Origin: Saccoglossus kowalevskii
Taxonomy: Eukaryota > Hemichordata > Enteropneusta > Harrimaniidae
Assembly (NCBI RefSeq): GCF_000003605.2
Contig: NW_003124929.1
Location: 136,487-156,736 of the forward strand
Length of the DNA stretch: 20,250 nt
Direction: 5' to 3'
This document shows positions 1 to 11,139 of the stretch, in pieces (position 1 is the stretch's first letter; each line of letters opens with the position of its first letter). The notes below the pieces were generated by a model, which saw nothing but the letters and a program-made list of their open reading frames with translations, did no database searches and was not told the DNA's origin. Made by a program: the position numbers and the translations under genes.

Positions 1-450
1 TTCAAAAATTACCGATCGTAGATGAGTATGTCGCGAAGTAGGAGAGTTCGTTTTCCAGCGATCAAATATCTGTTTCTATTAAGTTTATAGTCTTAAGTAG
101 TATCTTCAGACAGTATTTATTTAACAGTGAATTCGCATTGGATAGGAACACTGATATACAATGTCTTTAGTTGTGTTACTGTGTAATAGCAAGTTAGAAT
201 GGCTTACTGTAAATGTTTTCTGAATGTAACATTGACTTGTCTCATTTCACCAATGTATACCTTTGTTTGTTAATGTATGTAAATCTATCATGTTGATGCG
301 ATGCATGCCATTTTGTGATATTTCCAAAATATGTGATATCAATCCTAATTAAAAGCCATTTGACTCCACTGGCAAACAAATTTTAAAGTTTGGCTTCAAA
401 GAACCCAAGACATTTTTATTTGAAATTGCAATAAAAGAATACGTCATCTA
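1..450 (+). other. Non-coding, 3'-UTR-like stretch
   Basis: No long open frame. The first 41 bases can be read as a short open stretch (positions 3-41, ending in TAG) followed by AT-rich sequence with TTGT/TGTAA-rich texture and two possible poly(A) signals, ATTAAA at 348-353 and AATAAA at 430-435. This would fit the last codons and 3' UTR of a gene entering from the left, or the tail of a transposon. Thirteen codons are far too few to prove coding, so this is inference only. Confidence 0.2.
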
Positions 451-734
451 TATGGTTATAAAGGGTGTCTTCGCGTGATTTTTCCCCACTTAGAAACTAC
501 TGATTTACGATATATATAACAACAAAGGAATTGGACAATAATAGATTTATGATATTTATTAAAAGTGTGCAACGGATAAATGTAATCAGAAATAGAACAT
601 AAAATACTTTCAACTTCAATATCATAATATAATATGGTTACCCACAATATTGTTTGAAGGAGTTCAATTAATGAGTAAATGTGTATTAAAATAACCAAAT
701 CAAAAACTGAGAAGTTTTTGAGATTTTGCTTACA

Positions 735-860
735 CCAAATATATTGAGATAATCAATTCCCCCCAAGATACTTATGCACTAAATTTGATCAAAATCCGCT
801 AAAAAGATTTTGCTCACACAGTCAGACACCCACGTAGACAGCCGTACACTCCACACACTT
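735..860. repeat. Possible dispersed repeat fragment
   Basis: The order 'ATGCACTAAATTTGATCAAA', 'ATCCGCTAAAAAGATTTTGC', 'TCACACAGTCAGACACCC' resembles the tail of short interspersed repeats common in marine invertebrate genomes, where a 'TCAAAATCCGTT' segment is followed by a CAGACAGAC run. No second copy is visible in this window and no target-site duplication could be found, so the call rests on resemblance alone. Confidence 0.25.
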
Positions 861-1591
861 CAAACTCATGCATACCCGGGAGCTAAAATATACCGCTACA
901 TACAATAACACGATTTAAATCTTTATTCTTCATTCTTAATTATTGGTTGGAGAGGGATGGACGCGTTACTTTAAATCGTAATATGTCATGTAGAAGAGCT
1001 ATTTGTTTACTGTGTCAACCATTTGTTTATCCAAATGTCAACATTCAAATATTATAGATGCGGCTGTTATGTCAAAATGTTACCAGCGCTCGCGTGAACA
1101 AAATATCGACGTCAACATTACAAATTGTGCCAAGTAATGATTAATATCCCTAATTAGTTTCGATTTTTGAGAAAGCGTCTGTGAACGAGATTCCTGCTTG
1201 GTACTTTGGATTGATATGACGTGGTTGCACGCAAGTTCTCTTCACCGTTCAGGTCATATGAAATGAGGCGCCGTCGTTCTCAATCATGAATAATTAATTG
1301 CATCTTGAATATTTGTCTTGGGGTAATAAATTAAATGTCTAATTGTATGAGAAACGCGTCTTGTTTTTCTTGTACTCGTTTATTAATTCATACACGCGGT
1401 GAAGGAAATAGACAATACCAAGCTTGTTATAAGGTCGAACATATACAAGATATTCATAATTATTTATTCATGTGGACATACATTAAACTGCTTACTTCTC
1501 GGGTTCTCAGTGAGAGTTCCGGAAATCTCACCCACCGCGAACTTGCATATATTATAAAATAAATATAATAATACATCTCAGGTCATAAGTA

Positions 1592-1613
1592 AAAAAAAAC
1601 TATTGTTTTTTTT
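1592..1613. repeat. Short A/T hairpin
   Basis: A perfect 9-bp inverted repeat, AAAAAAAAC / GTTTTTTTT, with a four-base TATT loop. In AT-rich DNA this may be chance or the result of A-tract slippage. No neighbouring gene gives it a terminator role. Confidence 0.5.
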
Positions 1614-2844
1614 AATTTCCCAATGTTTAATGTTACGCCCACGCATCATCTCGAATAATGGAAGACATGTATACGTGTATACATAGAACCGTCTTTTTAT
1701 CGACAGTTTAATTGTATTCTTTTTAATTAGATATCAACTCAATAATATGGTGGTCATCATACGTCAAATCAGAACTGAAACCAACTGGAAACCTGTGACA
1801 AAATGCTTATGAGGTCAACAAGTTGAACAAATCAAACCTAACAACTTCGATTCCAATTACCATGTTCAGGCCCTACTGGGCATAAATGTCCGCCAGCAAA
1901 ACATCAAGAAGTTTTCATCAATAAAACGCATTTATTTGACAATGCTTTAGGATACTTACCATCTACTGATTCCCCATCAATCAGTAATGGATTACGTCAC
2001 GCAATCACTGTAACATAGACCGAGTTTTGAGATATTCAAATAAATGTTACATTTATTTAAGCTGGGATTAATTTTAAATTCCTAATATTAAAGAAGGACT
2101 GTATATGTATATGTAAAGGCATAAAAGCCACCCTATACTGAACGTCATTGGATACACTACTCGTATACGAATTTATTTGCACGAGTGTGTACACTATAGT
2201 TTACATTAATAGAACTAAACTGGGACTATGTTGATTAATGCTGTAATTAATTGAATGGTATGAAAATTAACATACGTGAAAATTCAAGTTCAAGAATAAG
2301 ATAAATTGATCTATGTTCAAAAACTTGTATTGAATCTATTACTACTAATAATATTTGTATTTCATGTATTTACAGCGCACTTTGCGAGTTGAAATTACAA
2401 TGACTGTAATGTTATTGTTCGTACTGAGACTGTTTTTACTTGAAAGGTATAATTAAAACATTTGAGTATGAGTTTACCAGATTATGGCTTTTTGATTTAT
2501 AAAACTACAAATTATACGACGGTTCTGTTACAAATACTTGGCAAAAAACGTTTAATAAGTGGCACTAATATTATCAAAAATATAATGGTAATTTACACCA
2601 ATTCTCCCTAGCCACAGGCACGTGCTGACAATTGTTAATTATTCTGTACACGCCAGCTCTCTTCGCAGCTATCTGTTTTTCTGCAATTCTGATCATTCCA
2701 TGGGAAAGTTTGAAGAACATTATATAAATCGAAGTTGTGCTTATCTACTACATGAGAAAAAGAGTGGCAACAATTTTCACCCAATCGTAATTAAATTGTT
2801 TTATTTATATTTCTTTTTAAAAAAAACAATCAGTGCGTTTTTTC

Positions 2845-3560
2845 AGCTGAAGCAAATTAGTCGCCATTACAACTCACTAGGTAGTCATGCTTTTGTTTGC
2901 TTTTTAGATGCCTCCAAAACATTGGACATGGTAAACCATTAGACCCATTTTAATAAATTAGCCTTTTAATTAACTGGTATCAGTGGCAGGCTTTTTGACT
3001 TGCTTAGGGAAACGCACCCTCGCGTTTCCTCAATAAACTAATGGAGTTCATCAAGGCGGGTTTATGTCTGCTACGTTATTTAATATTTATATGAATGACG
3101 TACAATTAAATATATTTCCTGCGGCTGTCTTAGTGGCAACAATTTGATCTGAGCTGACGATATGCATGATGGCGCCCTCTATCAAAGGGTTAGGAAAACA
3201 TCTACCTGTCCGTGATCAGTTTTCAGTGCTTTCATTTGTAATGTTAACACAACAAATTGCATTTATTTTCCCAGTCGTTTCGAGCTGAGCCATATACCTG
3301 TCATATATCTTAAAGGCCAGGCAGTAGAATTTGCTGATCGAATAACCTATCCTTGTCATATAATCTTCTGAAAGATGACATGGACATAGAACATCAAAAG
3401 ATATCCTGGTGTGTCCTAGTCTAGTATCGATTAATATTGATAACCATGGACAATTTCTTCTACATTATTTTGATTTTTGAGTTATTTTACCGAGATATGT
3501 TTGTTAACCTGTAGTTCTTTTGTTGATCTGAATACTGCTGAACAGTCTCAATGACAATTG
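2845..3560 (+). pseudogene. LINE relic a: CR1/L2-like reverse transcriptase, decayed
   Basis: This is the dead remnant of a non-LTR retrotransposon reverse transcriptase. At 2886-2939 the frame reads HAFVCFLDASKTLDMVNH, the conserved RT block normally FLDASKAFDRVNH. It is followed at once by TAG where the family usually has Trp, then THFNKL. At 3040-3102, in a different frame, comes NGVHQGGFMSATLFNIYMND, the family's NGVRQGG...LFNxYMND block. A worn ADD catalytic box (Ala-Asp-Asp-Met) follows a stop near 3155-3168. Further on, VIYLKGQAVEFADRITY (about 3300) and LKDDMDIEHQK (3368-3400) match the usual post-RT region in two more frames. At least three frame changes and several stops show it is inactive. 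The endonuclease half and a clear 3' end are not visible. The clade (CR1/L2 group within the Jockey superfamily) is inferred from motif wording. Confidence 0.8.
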
Positions 3561-4794
3561 ACAGATTACTTGTGGATAATACTGGTAACCATCACTGACA
3601 CGGTTTTACTCTTCTTTATGCACGTGTAGTGATATAGTGTATATGTTTTGTGATTGATGGATGGTATTAAGTGAAATCGTACGTAAACATTCCCGCTATT
3701 TGTCGGAAGTAAAGTAGAAAAATCATTAACCCGATATCATCTTGTTTGTCTGACGTCATTTTTAGATAAGTAAAAGCAAGTTACAAATTCGTTGTCTGGC
3801 GCGCCAGTAAACAACATAACTGTATCTGCATCATTCATTAGCTGCATTGAGCTTGGTCGTGACAAACTGATTTTTCAACAGCATAAAATAATATGTGTGT
3901 AATGTACTAATAATATGTTATTATTCAAATTGTCTATCTTTGCTACTGAATGTTTGTCCATTCAACAATCCTGACGAATATATCATTGACTTGCTGGAGT
4001 TCATACCCATGTCCGTCGTCGTTAACCTGGACATTGTCTGCAAATTTGCACCACCCATTCAGTACTCACGATGCCCAATGTTTTTGGAGAACGTTATTCG
4101 ATGTTTACGTACGTATATAATCTCGAACACGGATGGGAAACATGGCCGGCTATAAAATCTTCTATATGCTTCCACTCTCTACAGCGCATAAATACCTTAA
4201 TTTTTTTGTCGAAAGTATATTGGTGCTACCGATGTTACATCACGTATGTCTGCAAGGAAGACAATAATGTCAATTGAGAAGCCACGCTAAAGAGTACATA
4301 AAAGCGTTCAGCCATTTATTGGGTATGAGGTCAAAGGTTCTATTTGTACAGGAAACAATCAAATTGTACAGGAAAGCGTCTCCCACTTTTTATGTTCAGA
4401 TCATCTCAACAAATTGACTGTTTAACGTTTATTTCTCACATTTCTCATATATTGATATCCATTTTTCATTTATGAAATTTGTAATGATGGCCCTATTATC
4501 AATGCATAGATGCTGAAATACGAGTTAATTGAATCTGAAAACACATTTTAATCGCCTATTATGGACAGAATATTTAGACACATTACATTACATCAATACA
4601 ATATTCCAATACACTGTTCATTTAATGCATTATAATGTACAAATTATGTGACGACATAGGTACAGTACATTGCATAGTTCGGTACACCAAATAAAGACAT
4701 TTGGGGTTTCAATACGAAAGCGAATATTGGTTCAATGTGCAAGAGTGGAAGTTTATGGATAGAAACAAATTACAAACATATAATATTTGTATTG
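3561..4794. other. Non-coding stretch between LINE relics
   Basis: No supported gene. A consensus CRE palindrome TGACGTCA sits at about 3752. The 12-bp word TTGTACAGGAAA is repeated exactly 20 bp apart at 4344-4355 and 4364-4375. The two overlapping plus-strand frames between 3895 and 4277 and an antisense open stretch at about 3920-4057 show no recognised domain and no splice structure that I could defend. Confidence 0.5.
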
Positions 4795-5700
4795 CTAACA
4801 ATCACAGAAAACATATATATGCCCATTTATATACATTCTTGACTAAGCATAAATTGTTTATTTCGACACAGTTTGGTATTTGGAAAGTGTAATTTTTGTG
4901 AGATGTAATGATGTCATGAGCTACCAGGTCTTTGACGTAATCAACCATGACTTATTGGTACTTAAATTAGCATTATACAAATTACGTAACGACACCATAT
5001 AATATTTTAAATCGTGCCCAACAAACAGGAAAACAGCTTTGGTACTACAAGTGTGCCCCATGTGTCCGTACTTGGTACTCTTATTACGTAAATGATTTGG
5101 CTCGGAAAACAAATGAGACTGAACACAACACTGAGCTCGGAACTGGTAAATGATGCAAACGTAATACAATGAACATAACATTGATACAGTTATGTTAGCT
5201 ACAACTTTAAACATGTCACAAATTGCATATTGATGAACTGAACATATCAGTTGATAACCATTAAGAATTACTTTAGACTGTTAATACCAGAAAACATCTT
5301 GGTGTTATGGTAGATCAACATCCTGCACGGAACAAATAAACAGAGTTTACAAAGCTTAAATATTTGTGTGTCTTGCCTTTATATGAGGTGAGCCAATGGT
5401 GATTGGTTCTGTGTGCTAATAATTGGATTTTTTACTTGCCTGAAAGCTCAATAACTACGAATAATTCAGATTATCACTTTCTGGACATGGTTGTACATGA
5501 ATTTATACAAAAATGTAGTCAATCTAATTAGTCACCTTTCTTAAATAATATGTACAAATTAAATATTAACACATTTCCATATTATTACTGAACTAAATTA
5601 AATATCCAAATATGACATTAGTTAAATATGTTGAATAAATGAACTAACTGTACTTACTGATGATATTTACACAAATCTAGCAATGAAATATTAAAGATTG
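4795..5700 (+). pseudogene. LINE relic b: CR1/Jockey-type RT fragment, decayed
   Basis: A second non-LTR RT remnant of a different subfamily from relic a. Its open start at 4701-4892 ends in YAHLYTFLTKHKLF then STQFGIWKV, matching the family's 'RLYxFL...QFGFRKGHST' block. After a gap, QVFDVINHDLLVLKLALYKL (about 4925-4985) matches 'KAFDVINHDLLLxKL'. FKSCPTNRK follows, then a worn 'GVPQGSxLGPLLF' region leading to YYVNDLARKT near 5083-5112. The KHLGVMVDQHPARNK block (about 5290-5338) is the post-RT 'LGVxIDExLxW'. A C-terminal 'YKC...MYKLN...H.Y.TR' region can be traced at about 5490-5600. Stops and frame changes separate the blocks. It is a close relative of relic c at 11140-12640. No intact protein remains. 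Confidence 0.75.
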
Positions 5701-5839
5701 AAATAGCAATTGTTATTTAGTAGGTTATTTTGAGATTCAACGATTGCGCTGCTCATATGTACTTTTTCATATCATATTATCTATTTTATGTATATGCGTC
5801 TGTGAGGGAATAGTTATACGAGTCATTCGAGGATTCAAC

Positions 5840-6480
5840 CAGTCACAGTTACGAGTTTCGTACTTACGCAAGATTTAAGAGGAATTATGGATCGTAAAAA
5901 TACATGTAGTTGGATCTCTCTGTGCCAGAAAGGTCACTCATGTGATAAATTGGCTTTGGTGTGCTTGCTTTGAGAATTGAAAAAAGGGTCATTTTAAAAC
6001 AGGAGTGCTTAATTATCGGATATGTATATTGTGTGATAGTGAAAGTACTGAGGATGAGGCCCATTTTTTCCAATTGTTTTTTTATGATGATATTCGACCT
6101 ATTTTCCATAACACAGTCGTCGAATTAAGTCGACTTTCATTGTCTCAACGACACTCAGAAATCACTACATCCAAAATCGTAGCGCGTGCATTCAGTAGAA
6201 GACGCAACTAACTGTATATACCATTGCTTGATACGTCATAACTAATCGTATTAATGTAATTCGTTTCATCAGTAATGTATACCATTACTACTTAGTTGTA
6301 TAGTGCCTGATTATGTAATATTTCAGTAATGTATTGGAAATGTAATCACATGTCAGTCTCCTAAACATCACTAATAATATACATTATTATATTTATTAAT
6401 AGAAGTTCATCTGTTATCCGTGTTGTATTGTCGTTTGTAATGCTTGTGATTAATATGTGCCACATGGTATATTATTAATT
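5840..6480 (+). pseudogene. LINE relic c-terminal fragment (Cys motif, EDEAHF) plus 3' tail
   Basis: The intact end at 6005-6211 reads YRICILCDSESTEDEAHFFQ and then YDDIRPIF. It ends in a basic IVARAFSRRRN tail and a stop. This is the C-terminal signature of many invertebrate LINE proteins ('RxCxxC...DExHF...Cx.Y.xxR...AFxxRN'); the usual later Cys of the 'CPxY' part is Phe here. Upstream, in another frame at about 5853-5985, FRTYARFKRNYGS, a stop, then GFGVLALRIEKR match the preceding 'LRTYxxFKxxF...LRIExGR' stretch. The AT-rich sequence to about 6480, with GCTTGTGATTAATATGTGCC then ACATGG, resembles a LINE 3' UTR. It cannot simply be the tail of relic b, whose own C-terminal region lies just upstream. 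It may belong to relic a's family or to a third one. Confidence 0.7.
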
Positions 6481-7094
6481 TCCTAGTTGATAACCTCATT
6501 TGTGATGAACTGCACATGTCTCTGAGGTCAACCAATATATTTAGTTGGTAGCTGTTCAGCTACTAAAGAGATACTTTCATACGTCGCACACATTTGATTG
6601 TGTCGTCTTCTTTTGACAAGCTTTCCAAGCATTCGATTCGAATTGAACATATTCGTACTCGTATACGCATACATACTCGTATGGTATGAAGAGATATGTA
6701 TCGGTAGTAGTGTCGATAATTATAATATACTGATTCCTATATACTGTTTGTGCTATTGTGACTACAACTTTCATTTTACGTTCAGTGCGAATTAAGATCA
6801 ACTCTTATCAGGAGCCAATTATTTCAGAACAAGCACATTGTGTTTTTGACAAAGGAGTAAATCAGTTAAAATAGCGTACAAAAAACATGAATAAATGAAA
6901 TCAATGATCTCAAAAGTTTAGAAGATAGATGAGCATTTGTAGTGGGCTAAGTAGTAAACATTAAAACGAAATCTTTCTAGTAATAAGGTCAACATCAAAA
7001 TTTATATAAGGTTGGAGATTATATTAACACTTGTTTAAAGTTCATTCGGCGTTATTTACTTCATTAGTGACAAAAGTTAATTTTTTAGCGATCT
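6481..7094. other. Non-coding AT-rich stretch
   Basis: Two overlapping open frames on opposite strands (6577-6801) are mutual shadows with low-complexity content. A small palindrome GTAGCTGTTCAGCTAC lies at about 6547-6562. Nothing else is supported. Confidence 0.5.
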
Positions 7095-10000
7095 CAATAT
7101 ATAAATATAAGGTCGATTTGTTTTCGTATAACATTGAATCAAATTATACGCTTTAATTTCGTGGTTCGGTAAATCCTTCTTAGTGGCATTAGAAAGGATG
7201 TATACCCACCAGTAACCTTTATAGTAATCACATCATTGTTGCAGGCGCTATGTTCATTGTCAACGCAGTGTATTTTCGGAAGGAAATATATAAGCTTCCA
7301 GTCACGAGTCGCGGACAGACACGCTTATTTATAGACTGTTTTACTTTCGAGTTTTCCCTTCATACAATACACACTCTGAATACATGCTCAGAGTATTGTC
7401 TATTTATCAGATCCAGTAATATTTTGCATTTTCATTTACTGGAAACGCCAAGCCTAGACATCGATTGACTTACGTGCCAGCAACAATATTATTGTTTTTC
7501 ATTGCTTCTCATCACGCCATTCAAAGTCAATAAAAATTATGTTTTGAATGAAAAAAAACAACCTTTTAGATAGAGTTGCATAGCTCTAGAAAACACGATT
7601 TCGATTTATTGGGAAACCTGACTTTTGCGAGAAAGGCGCTTTATTCAATAACCGGGTATGACGTAGATACTTACGTATGTATTCGGTTTATCTCTAGCTT
7701 TTTAACGTGTTTACGTGGAGGAGATGAGCAAATGGTAATTCCTAGTTAATTTAATTATTACTGGGGCACATATATTGATATAGTTTGTCGACAACATTTA
7801 AGTATTACAATACCAGCAATGAGAATTATGAAATATTTGTGACGATATATACACGTTGATGTAAAAAAGAAGACATCAAGTTTATATATTTTTTTTCACA
7901 ACAATGACAATCCAATTAAACACTAATCAATATTGTTAACCGTTTTCATGATTAATTGATTGAGACAGTGAAATTGAACGAATAAATAAATTGGAAATAC
8001 AATAATGTACCAGGGGATTTAGCAAATAAATTGTCAATCACTCGGAACTATAATACAATATAGTTCACAATGACACCAGTAGTTGTTTGTGAGAAATATT
8101 AGTAGTCTTACTAGGCCCCACATGTAACACAAGTGAATTATGGAAGTGTTTGTAACGAGAGTGGGTTATTTACTCCAATGATACAACTGCAAATCATGTA
8201 TTCTCGGACAACTTTATCTGATGCTGCTAGTAGAGTTGCCATGCCATTCAAGTATGATCGAATGATCTCATCCTGTCGCTCTGAATATCATTGCTACAAG
8301 CAGATGACCGGAAACGACGTTGGTGTACAGCGGTGACATTGTTCGGTGTTTGAATATGTTCATGGTACACGAATATTAGTCATTGCACTATCCACAGTAT
8401 GCACAACTGAGATATTCTAAAATTTAATTCCATGGTTCAAAATCCAACTTTTAGCATGACTGTTTTAGCCATTCCGCATGTTTTCTATGTAAACACCCTT
8501 GTTTGTTACTATCGTTGTGTGAATTATATACATGCATGCGTTGAATTCGACTACCCTTGTAAGGGACAAAAGAATGGTAGTTTAGCTGAAACAATCGAAT
8601 TTATATATATAAATAGACTTTATTAATATGTATTATTTGTTATCAAATTCATAGATTTATATAAAAATTGATTCGTAGAACATAGAAAGTGCAGTTCTTA
8701 TTCTGAAATCGATGTAAAGTAGTCTAGTGTATCATGGTGAAATACAATGGGTAACTCATATAATTGAGTTAAATGTTTGAAGTTGTATTCAGAAATCGGT
8801 AACATTAATGTATATAATGTAATAATTCATGCGTGTCTAAAATTGTATCATTGTCCAACACAGTTTTTACAACCCCTATACGCAGTCAATCACTAACGAG
8901 AATACCGATAATTTCAAACTCCATTTCCGGTGTGGAGTATTGCGAGTATATCTCTTATGGGTAAAACTGAAATAACTCAATTACACGTATTATTCTATTT
9001 CATGCTACAAATAAATAAATAATGATCAGATAACTTGATTTAAATATCAGAGAATGTGTAATTAGATTTACTGTATTAAAAAGTAAAATATAGACACATC
9101 CTACTATACAGGTGACACTCACAGAATAAACAGCTCAATTTTGTTTTTGTCCAAATAAAACTAAGTAATATAAAATATAATCTAAACTAGGAACGATCAC
9201 ATACTCACATGTCCCATAGAATAACGTAACTATTGTCTCGTCATAATATGCAAATGATGTGAAATTTACTCTTCGTAATAGAGCGTTTCCAATTTCTGAT
9301 GTATACATTTATTAATGTTTATTTATGCATTCTGTCACTCCAACTACAGTATATTTTCATATCATAATAATATAAATTGAAACATAAAAGGTAAACTCTC
9401 ACCTACAAAAATCAAATCACAAACTATGACATAATTGTGAAACCCAGCTTCGAGACTTCGAGATTTTCATGTTTAATAAATTTCCTGGTCTTTGATAATT
9501 AGTAGACGCATCATTGAATCTGGTTTGTCTTTTAAATACTATCAAGCAGGGAGGCTTTTAGGACTTCCTCTCTTTAATCAAAATTATGGTTTGCATGAAT
9601 AACCATGTCTACTATGAACTGCGGGCGTCGGAATATAATTTTTCACTTGAGTGAAAGTCAAGATGGTGAACGCGCGACTTGCCGTCGCAGCACAACATAT
9701 TTGAAAACAAATATTCAAAAATAACATGTTTTATTTCGTTATCAAAATGTTTGTTAAGAATGGGCTGACCACTTTGCATAATTTGTCAAACATCTATAGC
9801 CGGAAGTGTGGCATTTTAAAGTTCCTCATTCAATGTTATTTAAATGCTTGCTTAGTCAGTAGCCGATTACACGCTATTAATCGATATTTGCCAAGTGGAC
9901 TCACTTCCTATAGAATGGGCACATCATGTTTATTATGGGCCAGGATAATAGGAAGACAACTACTACAGTTCTTGGACAGTTAATTTTCAATTTACTAAAT

Positions 10001-10175
10001 TGCTTGGACGAATATTTAATTAGCGTTATAAACATAATTATAATTAGTATAACAAAATATATGAAACCTAAAAATAAATAAATAACGAGCGCTCAAATAA
10101 TGAATGAACAAATTTCAAATGCAGCTTTTTAGGTAGGTTGCAATAGTTTTGCTAAAATATTGTTTCTTGATTAGT
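7095..10175 (+). repeat. Diverged segmental duplication, copy A
   Basis: This stretch shares ordered blocks of similarity with 13380-14680 (copy B), on the same strand. The matches are about 7130-7260 with 13385-13480, 7898-8010 with 13660-13790, 8010-8330 with 13785-14040, 9037-9110 with 14088-14150, 9545-9610 with 14305-14380, 9965-10060 with 14500-14580, and 10110-10160 with 14620-14665. The best block is GATTTAAATATCAGA (9037-9051), then one mismatch, then AATGTGTAATT. Copy A is about 3.1 kb and copy B about 1.3 kb, so one has gained or lost DNA, mainly between 8340 and 9030. Open frames inside A (8133-8336, 8432-8626, 9726-9983) are not kept open in B and so are unlikely to be coding. 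Alignments were made by eye; block edges are approximate. Confidence 0.65.
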
Positions 10176-11139
10176 TACAGTACAGCTGCAAGAAATTATA
10201 AAAACATATATTTTTACAACCCCTCTTCTAAATTTACAGCTCAATACAGCAATTCCAATAGTTCAATTGTACTGTGTGATATTCTTCACTCGATGGTTTT
10301 TACATACGTTGATAACGTTTCTCAAGCCGCTGTCCCCGACGAACTACTTGTGTGTAGCTTGCTATGTTATGGCAGTCTTGTAGCACAATACATAATAGTT
10401 GTCCTTGTCACCAGGCAATACATTATGTTTCTCCCATCTAATCCAATATCACGATGAGGCTTTGTCTGTCTAATAAGATGTTATGGAAACAGGTCACATG
10501 CTGTCTCTCAAACCATGTTACTGTTCTGACTCCCGATTACCATGACTACTGTATGATGACTCTTGTTAGTACTGACTGTACATGACCAGTTCATAATAAA
10601 CTATTCTAAAGCTTCCATAAAAGCAACATGATTTGATTTTATTACTATATTTTGATGGAGAAGCAGTGAATGACACAGTCCTTTCAAACATTATGTAATA
10701 TACTAAAATACATGCCATAAATTTCTAAAGTATACTAACAAGAAATAAGGTAAAATGAAACATATTTCTGGCTGAATGAGTTTATTGTGTTACCTTATAC
10801 ATATTGTCACGTAATATTCTAGTGTACAATTTTAATGTATAACAACAGTTACAATGTACCATAAAAACACATTATTGTTATTGTTATTACTGTCATCTGA
10901 AAAGATGATGCTTTCACATAATACGCATAATTAGAATCTACTATATGACCTGTGATGTAAAAACGGTGATGTATTCATTCAATATCTTATTATTGTTACT
11001 GGTAGTTTAACTGACAATTGACATGATTAGAAGATTGTCAATGCCCAACACGTGTTCTAGACAAATATTTTGCAAACAGCTGCATTATGTGCAAATAATA
11101 ATCGCGATTACGTCACTGTTCATATAATGTGGATTGTGA
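10176..11139. other. Non-coding stretch
   Basis: The 102-codon frame at 10149-10457 has an unconvincing composition and no motif. I see no similarity to the region beyond copy B (14690-16029), so there is no sign of a second receptor gene here. Two AATAAA-type words occur near 10599, but no transcript can be argued from them. Confidence 0.45.

Larger units (their letters stand above)
451..2840. other. Non-coding AT-rich stretch without supported genes
   Basis: The open frames here (for example 456-698 minus and 1335-1562 plus) are short, low in complexity and carry no domain motif. Positions about 735-860 (TTTGATCAAAATCCGCTAAAAAG followed by GCTCACACAGTCAGACACCCACG, split by two bases) have the texture of a widely dispersed invertebrate repeat of the 'AAAATCCG...CACAGACAGAC' kind; that likeness is from memory and not tested. 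A short A/T hairpin lies at 1592-1613. I see no RNA gene, promoter or exon. Confidence 0.5.

Noticed and set aside
1948-1964. Good splice-donor word (GATGGTAAGTAT) on the minus strand
   Set aside because: A lone donor without a coding exon upstream of it. Such words are expected by chance.
3920-4057. Antisense open stretch, possible exon
   Set aside because: No recognised domain, and the splice signals around it are not convincing.
9726-9983. 85-codon plus-strand open frame inside copy A
   Set aside because: The counterpart stretch in copy B is shorter and not open, so there is no sign of coding constraint.
10149-10457. 102-codon plus-strand open frame
   Set aside because: No motif, low-complexity start, and no similarity to any family that I recognise.
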